64,000 bases of DNA from Peribacillus muralis. GTDB taxonomy: Bacteria > Bacillota > Bacilli > Bacillales > DSM-1321. The DNA lies in assembly GCF_001645685.2 (NCBI RefSeq), contig NZ_CP017080.1, positions 4,765,051 to 4,829,050 on the forward strand. The letters are read 5' to 3'. Shown here one piece after another: positions 26,211 through 34,380 of the stretch (position 1 is its first letter; every line of letters begins with the position of its first letter). The notes beneath the pieces were generated by a model that did no database searches, was not told the origin of the DNA, and was given only the letters and a program-made list of their open reading frames with translations. Both the position numbers and the translations under genes were made by a program.

Positions 26211-26351
26211 TATCATTCTCCTATTTTTTTCTAGCATAATAGTACCAGAAAACCTGTGAATAATAAAGTATCCCAATTAACGCAATATAAGGGAAAATAA
26301 ATGATTATATGCCTCTCTACGCACTTTTTTAAATAATTATAAGCTACTCAC

Positions 26352-26380
26352 TTGAAAAGTTTGCCTTTAACCAATATAAT
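26352..26380 (+). promoter_or_regulatory. Sigma-A promoter of tRNA-Arg
   Basis: TTGAAA (26352-26357), a 17-base spacer and TATAAT (26375-26380), about 25 bases ahead of the mature tRNA 5' end. Confidence 0.8.
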
Positions 26381-26405
26381 AAACAAGTCGTCGACCTTAT
26401 AATAT

Positions 26406-26479
26406 GTCCCAGTAGCTCAGCAGGATAGAGCGACAGCCTCCTAAGCTGTAGGTCGTAGGTTCGATTCCTATCTGGGACG
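26406..26479 (+). tRNA. tRNA-Arg (anticodon CCU)
   Basis: A complete cloverleaf: acceptor GTCCCAG/CTGGGAC, D-arm with AGCTCAGCAGGATAGAGC, anticodon stem ACAGC/GCTGT around loop CTCCTAA, and T-arm GTAGG TTCGATT CCTAT. Discriminator G at 26479; the CCA end is not encoded. The anticodon CCU reads AGG arginine codons. A single tRNA with its own promoter and terminator. Confidence 0.95.
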
Positions 26480-26481
26480 CT

Positions 26482-26514
26482 AAAAAACCCCCTTACATGT
26501 TAAGGGGTTTTTTG
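26482..26514 (+). terminator. Terminator of the tRNA gene
   Basis: The stem AACCCCCTTA with TAAGGGGTT (one bulged C) around CATGT ends in TTTTTT, only a few bases after the tRNA. Confidence 0.85.
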
Positions 26515-26722
26515 TATAATATTACAGTTTGTTTTCCTAAAATAAAATTACCAAATAACTTTCTACCCGTTTATTTTTTTCAATATTCAAATTATAAAAA
26601 CGAGATTCCACCGTGACACAGATAAACGTTGAATAATAGGTACCTTATTTATGCAGCCAGCGGCAATGATATCTTGCTTTACTGTATAATTTTGTATACA
26701 TATAGAAAAACCTTAGGAGGTC

Positions 26723-27112
26723 ATGGCTTTCATGAAAATAAGCGTGTTCCTTATTATTTCATCGCTGCTTTTTATATATGGTTGTGAAAATCAAAAGGAA
26801 GTTGATCAAAAAAAATATGATAATCGGATTAATCAAGTTATCACGCAGGAAAATATAAGGTTACAAAAAGAAAATGCAGTGGCCGATGATGAAATACAGA
26901 AAAGGGAAGATACAGGTATCGTTGTGTATTCCAATGGCGAGGTTATAGAGCTTATGTATGAAGTAGATTCAAGTAAGAAAATAGAAGTTTTATATGTTTT
27001 CAATAAGAAAAAGGATCAATATGAATGGGTTCCTGTTCATTCCGCTAAATATAATAAAATTACAGGACAGTTAAAGGACCACGAATATATAGAAAACCTT
27101 GGCGTGAAATGA
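26723..27112 (+). CDS. Putative small lipoprotein, unknown function
   Basis: 129 residues. A hydrophobic signal ending in FIYGC suggests a lipoprotein with cysteine at about residue 20. The mature part is highly charged, with a Lys/Gln/Glu-rich helix (VDQKKYDNRINQVITQENIRLQKE) and then a small beta-rich region. Not recognised. AGGAGG lies 2 bases before the first ATG and 11 bases before the ATG at 26732, so translation may begin at either. Single gene after the tRNA. Confidence 0.6.
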   Translation: MAFMKISVFLIISSLLFIYGCENQKEVDQKKYDNRINQVITQENIRLQKENAVADDEIQKREDTGIVVYSNGEVIELMYEVDSSKKIEVLYVFNKKKDQYEWVPVHSAKYNKITGQLKDHEYIENLGVK

Positions 27113-27159
27113 TGTGCGCGCGCAGGATTGCGAAATATATCAATTTTTTAAAAAAATAT

Positions 27160-27184
27160 GTTTCAACCTGTCCCACCCGGGTAT
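27160..27184 (+). promoter_or_regulatory. Sigma-B promoter ahead of the two small SPGDQ genes
   Basis: GTTTCA (27160-27165), a 13-base spacer and a perfect GGGTAT (27179-27184), very close to the sigma-B consensus. It starts 43 bases upstream of the first small ORF. Confidence 0.65.
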
Positions 27185-27226
27185 ATAAATACTGTAAGAC
27201 ATTCTCAACCAAAGGAGATGATGTGC

Positions 27227-27298
27227 ATGAGTACAATCAGAAGCCAATGGAACAGGGAGAATGACGCAGCGGTGTTTAGTCCCGGTGATCAGCGTTAG
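27227..27298 (+). CDS. Short SPGDQ-family peptide, truncated paralogue
   Basis: 23 codons (MSTIRSQWNRENDAAVFSPG...) behind AAGGAG with a 10-base gap. It matches the next ORF over its first half: W-N-x-E-N-D-x-A-x-F-S-P-G-D-Q. It stops right after DQR, where the paralogue continues for 32 residues. Either a natural minimal form or a gene cut short by the TAG. Function unknown; stress expression is inferred from the promoter. Confidence 0.55.
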   Translation: MSTIRSQWNRENDAAVFSPGDQR

Positions 27299-27373
27299 AG
27301 TCAATTGAAGCGTTAGATGCTAATCAAAATGGGAATTACTACTCTTCTCATCCAAAGGAGGAAGATACTGATC

Positions 27374-27541
27374 ATGAGTATTTACAGCCGATGGAATCCT
27401 GAGAACGATGAAGCGATTTTCAGTCCAGGTGATCAGCAGCCATTCAGTACACTTATACGAGAAGATTCCGAAAAACACACACAAAAAATGGACAACACAC
27501 TTGAATATGAATTACATGGCACCGTACTGAATGAAATTTAG
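27374..27541 (+). CDS. Small SPGDQ-family protein, unknown function
   Basis: 55 residues starting MSIYSRWNPENDEAIFSPGD, hydrophilic and acidic, no membrane segment and no cysteine. The ATG at 27374 follows AGGAGG by 12 bases; the longer frame upstream lacks similarity. Shares its first 20 residues with the truncated ORF just upstream, so the pair arose by tandem duplication. Ends before a strong terminator. Not recognised from any named family. Confidence 0.6.
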   Translation: MSIYSRWNPENDEAIFSPGDQQPFSTLIREDSEKHTQKMDNTLEYELHGTVLNEI

Positions 27542-27562
27542 TCGAAGCAGTAATATACAGAA

Positions 27563-27594
27563 AAAAGGATGGAGCGATTGCTCCATCCTTTTGC
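27563..27594 (+). terminator. Terminator after the SPGDQ pair
   Basis: A perfect 13-bp stem (27563-27575 with 27580-27592) has a GATT loop. T-rich on both strands, so probably bidirectional. Confidence 0.88.
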
Positions 27595-27602
27595 TTTTAT
27601 TT

Positions 27603-27653
27603 ATCGAATTTCAGTATAGCGAATTCTGCGTTTCCAATCGCTTTCCTTTTTCA
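27603..27653 (-). CDS. Possible 16-residue peptide
   Basis: A short frame (MKKESDWKRRIRYTEI and one further residue) follows a GAGGAGGGG at good distance and ends before the bidirectional terminator. It lies just downstream of the zinc-ribbon fragment. Size makes it very uncertain. Confidence 0.2.
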
Positions 27654-27726
27654 TATAATTTTCCCCTCCTCGTTTATTTTGTGAAGAACCCCACAATTAC
27701 GGTGAATGTCTTTGCTCCCCTCCCGT

Positions 27727-27855
27727 TCATTTCCTTCTTTTGTGACATTGCGGACACCTGGCATTTGTTACACGTGAAACACCTTCTTTGTGTCCGCGTT
27801 CGCAGCTCCCTTCATGGAATGGCTTCGGCGGCTGCAAATGTAGTGTATGGACCAT
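27727..27855 (-). pseudogene. Stray topoisomerase III zinc-ribbon fragment
   Basis: A 42-codon minus-strand frame starting ATG at 27855 contains GHKEGVSRVTNARCPQCHK. The C-terminal ribbon of the adjacent topB has GHKKNVARVTNARCPQCKK. The remainder is unrelated and there is no catalytic part. It lies 59 bases from, and divergent to, topB. A relic of a second topoisomerase gene or a duplicated tail; expression as a mini zinc protein cannot be excluded. Confidence 0.55.
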
Positions 27856-27913
27856 TACTTCTTTGAGTTATGTTATATTAGACGGTAAATAGTTAGTAAG
27901 GGAGTTTGAACAC

Positions 27914-30106
27914 ATGTCAAAAAGTGTGGTAATTGCTGAAAAGCCTTCAGTTGCACGTGATATCGCAAATGTATTGAAGTGTAATAAAAAAGGCAATGGA
28001 TTTTTAGAAGGCGATAAATATATCGTTACGTGGGCATTGGGACATTTAGTTACACTAGCAGACCCAGAGACATACGATATGAAATATAAAACATGGAAAC
28101 TGGAAGATCTTCCAATGCTTCCTGAACGCATGAAGCTAGTCGTCATGAAACAAACGGGAAAGCAATTCAATGCTGTTAAAACACAATTGAATCGCAGTGA
28201 TGTGAATGAAATAATCGTTGCTACTGATGCGGGGAGAGAAGGAGAATTAGTTGCACGTTGGATCATCGAGAAAGCAAAAGTGAATAAGCCTATCAAGCGT
28301 CTCTGGATTTCTTCCGTAACGGATAAAGCGATTAAAGATGGATTCAATAACTTAAAGCCTGGTAAAGCTTATGAAGACTTATATACTTCTGCAGTAGCAC
28401 GTTCGGAAGCGGATTGGTATATCGGCTTGAATGCAACACGGGCCTTAACAACAAAGTTTAATGCCCAATTGAACTGTGGACGTGTTCAGACACCGACGGT
28501 TGCAATGGTTGCAGCACGCGAAGAGGAAATTGCGAATTTCAAACCGCAAACCTATTATGGAATCGAAGCCCAAACGGATGGACTTAAGTTGACGTGGCAA
28601 GATGCAAATGGCAATAGTCGCAGCTTTAATAAAGAAAATACCGACGCAATCGTGAAATCACTTGGAAGTAAAGATGCGACTGTTGTTTCCATTGACCGCA
28701 AAGCAAAGAAAACATTCGCACCCGGTCTATATGATTTAACAGAGTTACAACGTGATGGGAATAAACTCTTTGGCTATTCTGCTAAAGAAACATTGAACAT
28801 CATGCAAAAATTGTATGAGCAACATAAAGTCTTGACTTATCCGCGTACAGATTCACGATATTTATCATCCGATATCGTCAGTACGCTTCCGGAGCGTTTA
28901 AAAGCGTGTGCTGTAGGTGAATATCGTCCTCTTGCAAATAAAGTGCAGAATAAGCCGATTAAAGCGTCAAAAGCATTTGTCGATGATAGTAAAGTCAGTG
29001 ATCACCATGCCATCATTCCGACCGAGGGTTATGTGAACCTTTCAGCCTTCACTGACAAAGAACGCAAAATCTACGACCTTGTCGTGAAACGTTTCTTGGC
29101 AGTTTTATTCCCAGCGTTTGAATATGAGCAATTGACGGTGCAAACGAAAATTGGCGATCAAACGTTTATCGCTAGAGGAAAATCCGTGATTCATTCGGGC
29201 TGGAAAGAAGTTTATGCAAACCACTTTGATGATGAAGAATCAACGGAGGATGTAAAAGAGCAGCTATTGCCTCGTATTGAAAAAGCCGATGTATTAAAGA
29301 CAAAATTAATCACTCAAACGTCAGGCCAAACAAAGCCACCAGCACGCTTTACGGAGGCGACTTTACTATCAGCAATGGAAAACCCTGCGAAATACATGAA
29401 AACAAACGATAAGAAGCTTGCAGACACGTTGAAATCAACGGGCGGACTTGGAACAGTCGCCACCCGTGCCGATATCATCGATAAGCTATTCAATTCGTTC
29501 TTATTCGAAAAACGCGGCGGTAAGGACATCCATATCACATCCAAGGGGCGTCAGCTTTTGGATTTAGTGCCGGAAAAACTGAAATCTCCTGCGACAACAG
29601 CTGAATGGGAACAAAAGCTCGAGCTAATCGCCAAAGGAAAGCTGAAAAAAGATGTGTTCATCAATGAAATGAAGGATTACACAAAAGAGATTGTCCGTGA
29701 AATCAAAGCGAGTGACAAAAAATATAAACACGACAATATCTCAACGAAATCTTGTCCAGACTGTGGGAAGCCAATGCTTGAAGTGAACAGTAAAAAAGGC
29801 AAAATGCTCGTCTGCCAAGATCGTGAATGCGGCCATAAAAAGAATGTCGCCCGTGTAACGAATGCACGCTGCCCACAATGTAAAAAGAAAATGGAACTGC
29901 GTGGTGAAGGTGACGGTCAAATCTTCACATGTAAATGTGGCTACCGCGAGAAGCTATCTGCTTTTGAAGCAAGACGTAAAAAAGAGTCTGGTGGAAAAGT
30001 CGATAAACGTTCCGTTCAGAAGTATTTAAAAGAGCAGGAAAAAGAAGCGGAACCAATTAATAATCCATTTGCGGATTTATTAAAAGGGTTTAATTTAGAT
30101 AAATAA
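27914..30106 (+). CDS. topB: DNA topoisomerase III
   Basis: Type IA topoisomerase of 730 residues. TOPRIM start VVIAEKPSVARDIA with ATDAGREGELVARWI; active-site tyrosine in TYPRTDSRYLSSD near residue 309; SDHHAIIPTEG; and C-terminal zinc ribbons CPDCGKPM...CQDRECGHK and CPQCKKKM...CKCGY. Relaxes and decatenates single-stranded substrates, helping resolve recombination intermediates. Preceded by AAGGGAG. Codon use is more AT-rich than in flanking genes. Confidence 0.95.
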   Translation: MSKSVVIAEKPSVARDIANVLKCNKKGNGFLEGDKYIVTWALGHLVTLADPETYDMKYKTWKLEDLPMLPERMKLVVMKQTGKQFNAVKTQLNRSDVNEIIVATDAGREGELVARWIIEKAKVNKPIKRLWISSVTDKAIKDGFNNLKPGKAYEDLYTSAVARSEADWYIGLNATRALTTKFNAQLNCGRVQTPTVAMVAAREEEIANFKPQTYYGIEAQTDGLKLTWQDANGNSRSFNKENTDAIVKSLGSKDATVVSIDRKAKKTFAPGLYDLTELQRDGNKLFGYSAKETLNIMQKLYEQHKVLTYPRTDSRYLSSDIVSTLPERLKACAVGEYRPLANKVQNKPIKASKAFVDDSKVSDHHAIIPTEGYVNLSAFTDKERKIYDLVVKRFLAVLFPAFEYEQLTVQTKIGDQTFIARGKSVIHSGWKEVYANHFDDEESTEDVKEQLLPRIEKADVLKTKLITQTSGQTKPPARFTEATLLSAMENPAKYMKTNDKKLADTLKSTGGLGTVATRADIIDKLFNSFLFEKRGGKDIHITSKGRQLLDLVPEKLKSPATTAEWEQKLELIAKGKLKKDVFINEMKDYTKEIVREIKASDKKYKHDNISTKSCPDCGKPMLEVNSKKGKMLVCQDRECGHKKNVARVTNARCPQCKKKMELRGEGDGQIFTCKCGYREKLSAFEARRKKESGGKVDKRSVQKYLKEQEKEAEPINNPFADLLKGFNLDK

Positions 30107-30110
30107 TCAT

Positions 30111-30165
30111 TTTTTGCCCTCCTCCCCCGAAAATGCGAATTTAGGGAGAGGGGGGGCAAAAACAT
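30111..30165. repeat. GC-rich hairpin after topB
   Basis: TTTTTTGCCCTCCTCCCCC pairs imperfectly with GGGGGGGCAAAAA around an AT-rich centre. The flanking T and A runs form part of the stem. It may terminate topB although there is no free T-run. Confidence 0.45.
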
Positions 30166-30270
30166 CCAAATTAATTTCCCCAACCAAAACGAGACGATAA
30201 CCAATCTTTAAAATGCCCTGTCTAAGTCCATTTGAGATAAAGAAAGTATATAACCTTCGTAAAAGAGTGA

Positions 30271-30317
30271 TATGGAAGCTCTACGAGGTGAAAGCTGCAC
30301 GTACGGTGTGGAACAGG
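30271..30317 (+). mobile_element. Degenerate group II intron fragment
   Basis: The stretch GAAGCTCTACGAGGTGAAAG continuing with CTGCACGTACGGTGTGGAAC resembles the conserved hairpin that precedes the reverse transcriptase ORF in bacterial group II introns (GAGGTGAAAGC...GCACGTACGGTGTGG pattern). No reverse transcriptase and no domain V were found nearby, so this would be a small relic. Called from remembered consensus, not alignment. Confidence 0.4.
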
Positions 30318-30358
30318 TTAAAAGATGAAAATTATAATTACAAAGTGTCAGTTTACGC

Positions 30359-31000
30359 CTATTTTACAGGCCTTAAGAAGAAAGAAACATTTTTATTAGT
30401 CGAAAATCCACTTTGGTTAAGTTCCAACCATGTATTCTCCTTCAGGTCAACTTCAAACTGATTGGCATCTCCAAAGGAATCTCCTCCTATAATTTTTTGC
30501 AAATCATCAGATATGATTTGGAACCATGGATCTTCCTTTAACACTTCATCATTCCTGGTTTCATAAGTGATGATATACTCTCTGGCTTGTATTTGTTTAC
30601 CGACTGTATAGAAACCGGAATGATGTATTTCATAGGAATCACCCTCTTTACTAACTGGCGAAAAAGCTGATTTTTTAAGCTTGATTGTTCCTTTCCCAGT
30701 AACTTGTGCTATATTGCTATCATAAAGTCTCAAACCTAAAAAATGATCACCATCGGAAAGTTCAGTCCCATTAAAATAATTATCACCATCGCTTGTCACG
30801 TCATAATATCCCTCTGGAATATCGTTTCCTATATGGAAGTTGCCTTGCGTGAGTCTGTATTCGATACCTCCCCCCTTGATTTTTTTTGTTTCAAGGTGTT
30901 CATTTGGCGTAAGAGATTTTATGAATTCCGGTATGGATATGATGGTGAGTAAACATACAAATGTGATAACCAAAAAAATCATTTGAGATTTTCTCATCAT
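30359..31000 (-). CDS. Membrane-anchored protein of the ABC/DUF2712 locus, unknown function
   Basis: 213 residues with one N-terminal membrane helix (about 8-25) and a beta-rich extracellular part. Two similar modules are visible (FHIGNDIPEGYYDVTSDGDNYFNG and FYTVGKQIQAREYIITYETRND), the pattern of repeated small beta-sandwich units. Not recognised. Overlaps the ABC ATPase gene by 4 bases, so it is the last gene of that operon and may act with the transporter. Confidence 0.65.
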   Translation of the reverse strand: MMRKSQMIFLVITFVCLLTIISIPEFIKSLTPNEHLETKKIKGGGIEYRLTQGNFHIGNDIPEGYYDVTSDGDNYFNGTELSDGDHFLGLRLYDSNIAQVTGKGTIKLKKSAFSPVSKEGDSYEIHHSGFYTVGKQIQAREYIITYETRNDEVLKEDPWFQIISDDLQKIIGGDSFGDANQFEVDLKENTWLELNQSGFSTNKNVSFFLRPVK

Positions 31001-31620
31001 GTTAACCGTCCATTACTAATTTCTATAACTTCATCACAAATCGGGAAAACATCATCTTTATTATGAGTGGCAATTATGATGGTTGCTCCCCTCTCCCGTT
31101 CTTCTTGTAAAATATCAAGAACTCGTTCCACACCTTTTTCATCAATTGCATTAGTCGGTTCATCCAATAAAATAATGTCAGGTTTCTCAAAGATAGCTTG
31201 TGCTATATTCAGTCGCTGCTTCATACCTAGAGAATATTTTCTTACTTTCAATGTACCGAACTGATCCAGCTCAAGTCTCTTTATGGCGTGTTGTATATCT
31301 TTGAGCGATGCTGTTTTCTTAATCGCAGCAAGAATTTTCAAATTAGTTTCGGCATCGAATTGGGGAAGCAACTCGAGATTTTCAATAATAATGCCAATAC
31401 TCGGAGGAAATGAAATATCCTTATGCAATATCTTACCATCAATGGTTACACTGCCATCAGTTGGAATGATAAGTCCAGCTAGCGCCCGAAGCAACATGGT
31501 CTTACCAGATCCATTTTTTCCAACCAAACCATAAATTCTCCCTTTTTCGAAGGTGTACGAGATGCTTTGTAAAACATTATTTTTTTTTAACTTCTTTGAT
31601 AAGTCATGGACTTCAATCAT
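30997..31620 (-). CDS. ABC transporter ATP-binding protein
   Basis: 207 residues: Walker A GLVGKNGSGKTML near residue 35, signature YSLGMKQRLNIAQAI, Walker B IILLDEPTNAID, and switch histidine in IIIATHNKDD. The short length and the MKQR signature are typical of bacteriocin/peptide ABC exporters or immunity pumps rather than importers. The three membrane proteins upstream are its natural partners. Confidence 0.85.
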   Translation of the reverse strand: MIEVHDLSKKLKKNNVLQSISYTFEKGRIYGLVGKNGSGKTMLLRALAGLIIPTDGSVTIDGKILHKDISFPPSIGIIIENLELLPQFDAETNLKILAAIKKTASLKDIQHAIKRLELDQFGTLKVRKYSLGMKQRLNIAQAIFEKPDIILLDEPTNAIDEKGVERVLDILQEERERGATIIIATHNKDDVFPICDEVIEISNGRLT

Positions 31621-31629
31621 TATAATTCC

Positions 31630-32358
31630 TCACATTAATTCTATTTTTTTGATTCTTATTACGGAAAGACAAAGCAAAAACAAAATAATAACAACTAAAA
31701 AAAGCACCGGCTCATTTAATTGGCCTATCCTTTCCTGCAAGGAAGGATTAACAATCATGCCATTGCGAAAACTCATTGAAAGGTTCGGGAAAAACACATG
31801 AAAGAGCACATTTTTTTGAACGAAACCTTCAACAATCGTTATCGATAGAAGCACATAACAATTGGTTAATATAAACGCCAATTGGGATTTCATATACAGT
31901 TCCAATATCATTTGTATGGATAAAATAGCCATGATTGTTAACACATAAAACAATATACCTTCAAACAGGTGTGTCAATTCAAGTACAGGATCAGAATCCA
32001 AGATTGTTTGAAAAAAAGTTGTAACGATTAATTGTGAAAAAACTAAAACCAATACAACCCTCCACATATGGATTACTTTAGACATTAGCCATGAAAACCT
32101 ACTTTTTCCCCTTAAAATGATATATTTTCCGTAATCAAATAGTGAATCCGAGATGTGCCCTAATAAAATGAAGCTACTTGCAGCTATCGATATATACCAG
32201 CCCATTAAATAGGTAACTAAGTGAGGATAATTAACTGGTGTAGGTACCCCATCCAAAAACGGAAAGGAAGAATGAGCTAACCTATCATTCATGAAATATA
32301 CATATTGGACAAGTACAACAATAAACAAGATGAACGCTTCATTTCTAAAGTGAGTCAT
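31630..32358 (-). CDS. ABC-2-like membrane protein (third)
   Basis: 242 residues, about six helices with little soluble sequence. Overlaps the previous permease gene by 14 bases and is followed 9 bases later by the ATPase. Residues SDSLFDYGKYIILRGKSRFSWLMSK between helices resemble the cytoplasmic coupling loop of ABC-2 permeases. No named family recognised; transport role inferred from context. Confidence 0.6.
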   Translation of the reverse strand: MTHFRNEAFILFIVVLVQYVYFMNDRLAHSSFPFLDGVPTPVNYPHLVTYLMGWYISIAASSFILLGHISDSLFDYGKYIILRGKSRFSWLMSKVIHMWRVVLVLVFSQLIVTTFFQTILDSDPVLELTHLFEGILFYVLTIMAILSIQMILELYMKSQLAFILTNCYVLLSITIVEGFVQKNVLFHVFFPNLSMSFRNGMIVNPSLQERIGQLNEPVLFLVVIILFLLCLSVIRIKKIELM

Positions 32359-33067
32359 TTTTCAGGTAATCCTTCCTTTGAAACATGCTCCACCCAAAAA
32401 CAAGCAGGGCTACGACAATCGTTATTTGGCGCAAATAAATCGTTACTATACTGTACATGTCACCAGAAGCTACTACTAATAAAACGATATTTGCTAGATC
32501 TCGGATCGGTGTATACAGCTCTTGCAGGACTAACTTATTGAAAAAGAAAGTCAATGTCACAATAAAAAACACAAAAGAGTAAGATAATATATCTGAATTT
32601 AGGATTGTTTTAATCGCTATATAAAGAAGAGCTAGCGAGAAATAATAAAAAATAAGACCAAGAAACTCACATAATAGGATCTGAACAAAACTTACATCTT
32701 TTAAAAAAACACTTCCCAAATAGAAAAAGTTATAGCCACTTAACAGGCAAAGATGGATGGTAACGAAAATAAGAACGGCATAGAAAGCATGTAGAACATC
32801 CTTCCGATATTTTGCACCACGCATTACATATCTAACTGTTGCTGCTGCATGACTTGGAGCTGCAGTGCTTTTTACGAACATCAAAAAAGGATAAGTGAAA
32901 AATAGCACATGTGCTTCAATTGAATTCGGCGAATACATATTAGAGTTTATTGAGAGAAACCTGTTATAAAGTGGTTGAAGATGAACAAAGTCACTGGTTT
33001 GTTTATACCAAAGCACCACCATGAATAGGAATAAACAGAGAGTTGAAAGCAACCATTTAGATTTCAT
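32345..33067 (-). CDS. ABC-2-like membrane protein (second)
   Basis: 240 residues, about six helices. After the first helix there is a roughly 40-residue external segment, then a coupling-loop-like RYVMRGAKYRKDVLHAFYAVL, the same layout as in the following gene. It overlaps neighbours on both sides (11 and 14 bases), so the three membrane proteins are translationally coupled and probably form a complex. Confidence 0.6.
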   Translation of the reverse strand: MKSKWLLSTLCLFLFMVVLWYKQTSDFVHLQPLYNRFLSINSNMYSPNSIEAHVLFFTYPFLMFVKSTAAPSHAAATVRYVMRGAKYRKDVLHAFYAVLIFVTIHLCLLSGYNFFYLGSVFLKDVSFVQILLCEFLGLIFYYFSLALLYIAIKTILNSDILSYSFVFFIVTLTFFFNKLVLQELYTPIRDLANIVLLVVASGDMYSIVTIYLRQITIVVALLVFGWSMFQRKDYLKNDSL

Positions 33068-33818
33068 TTATCTTCACCTCATGGAGGTACGTCAAAATAT
33101 ACAGAACAAGAAAGGCAAGAGTTGACGTAATGAAAATGGGTGTTAAAGTCTCTAACCCATATTCGGCAAACGGTTGAAATAGATACATCACCGTTCCCTC
33201 ATGTGAAATAAGGATATACCAAAATGCAAACGTTACTGGATACGTTATTTTTTTATCGTAAGTCAGCATACTAAAGCATGTACCAGCAGCCCCTATCAAA
33301 CCCGCAAAAAAAGAGGTTGTTAAGGAAAATAAAAAGATACTAAGATAAGGACTTTCCACTTGCATCTTTATAAATGCTTCCCCTGACACTCCATCATAAT
33401 TATTTGCTGAACTAAATCCGGCCATATCAAAAAAAAGAGAATTGATTAAAAAATTTATTGTTAAGGCTAAAAAAATTACAGAAAAAGACACAATAAACGA
33501 AGCTTTAAGCTTAACAAAGAAGTATTTCTTTTTTCCTAATTTAGAAATCCAAATGTCTCTAACGCCTGTCTTCTTATCTTGTATAGGATCATCTGAGCAA
33601 ATCACCAGTAAGTAAAGTGGGAGAAACCACAATAAAATAATTTGTGTTACATGTCCAATCGTCGACCCTGAAAGAAAAAAGGCCTTTGCCAGATAGGAAT
33701 CTTCATAAATATCAGCCGATAATAACTGAATTATCTCCATACAAGGAATCAGGATGATAGCTAAAATTCCAATTCGACTTAATGTATTTCTAAATACTCT
33801 ACTAATTTGACTTTTCAT
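33057..33818 (-). CDS. ABC-2-like membrane protein (first)
   Basis: 253 residues, six or so helices. DKKTGVRDIWISKLGKKKYFFVKLKASFIVSF after the second helix resembles the inter-helix loop of ABC-2 permeases of the YxlG/bacteriocin type. First of three consecutive membrane subunits; separated from the secreted DUF2712-like gene by 117 bases that contain a hairpin. Confidence 0.6.
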   Translation of the reverse strand: MKSQISRVFRNTLSRIGILAIILIPCMEIIQLLSADIYEDSYLAKAFFLSGSTIGHVTQIILLWFLPLYLLVICSDDPIQDKKTGVRDIWISKLGKKKYFFVKLKASFIVSFSVIFLALTINFLINSLFFDMAGFSSANNYDGVSGEAFIKMQVESPYLSIFLFSLTTSFFAGLIGAAGTCFSMLTYDKKITYPVTFAFWYILISHEGTVMYLFQPFAEYGLETLTPIFITSTLAFLVLYILTYLHEVKINEI

Positions 33819-33849
33819 CTTTTCTCCTTGTTATGCATTTTAAGGCACA

Positions 33850-33899
33850 TAAAGGCCCCCTTCTTTCAAGTCTTTCATGTTGGTAAAAAGGGAGCGGCC
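33850..33899 (-). terminator. Intercistronic hairpin between the secreted protein and the transporter genes
   Basis: GGCCGCTCCCTT pairs with AAGGGGGCC (minus strand, one small bulge) and is followed by a short TTTA. Weak; it may act as an attenuator giving more secreted protein than transporter. Confidence 0.4.
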
Positions 33900-33935
33900 T
33901 CTAACATACATGAATATGGTTATGCTATCTTCCTG

Positions 33936-34380
33936 TTAACGCACTGCTGGATCCCAATATCCTTCTACGATATGTGATTTTGTAGAAAGATTATTATTTT
34001 CAGCGCCAATACGCACTGAACCACTGACAGCTTTTTTAACTTTAATGGTATATTTCTTTCCTTGGTAATATTCGCTTGCATATGAGTAGGAAGTACCGCT
34101 TTTATCAAGCCACATTATTGTAACTGTTCCTGCACCTTCTGAAGAATAGGCAAGATTCAAATACCATGGGGCACTCTTTTCTGCAGTTGATCTTGATTGC
34201 GTTTTTGAGTAGCCATTCTCGTAAGTAGTGCCCTTATCCGGATTGCTAGATGCAGGAACAGTAAAACGGAAACTTTTATCATCACCCGTATTGTTAGCAG
34301 CAAAGACACTTGTACCAATACTAAAAATTGAGGCGATAATCAATACAAACATTAAAAAATTTGATTTTCTTAATAGTCAT
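33936..34380 (-). pseudogene. Secreted DUF2712-like protein with N-terminal frameshift
   Basis: The main frame (138 residues from ATG 34352) starts inside a signal peptide: MFVLIIASIFSIGTSVFAA lacks the basic n-region. The missing part (MTIKKIKF) lies in another frame from an ATG at 34380 that has AAGGAG 6 bases upstream. Removing one T from the six-T run restores a perfect signal peptide. The mature part, with AENNN...VEGYWD at the end, resembles DUF2712 secreted proteins. Either a real single-base frameshift (possibly phase-variable) or a sequencing error; internal initiation at 34352 would give a poor signal peptide. Confidence 0.65.

Noticed and set aside
30213..30461. 82-codon plus-strand ORF after topB
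   Set aside because: It runs through the intron-like fragment and into the antisense of the neighbouring gene; no ribosome binding site.
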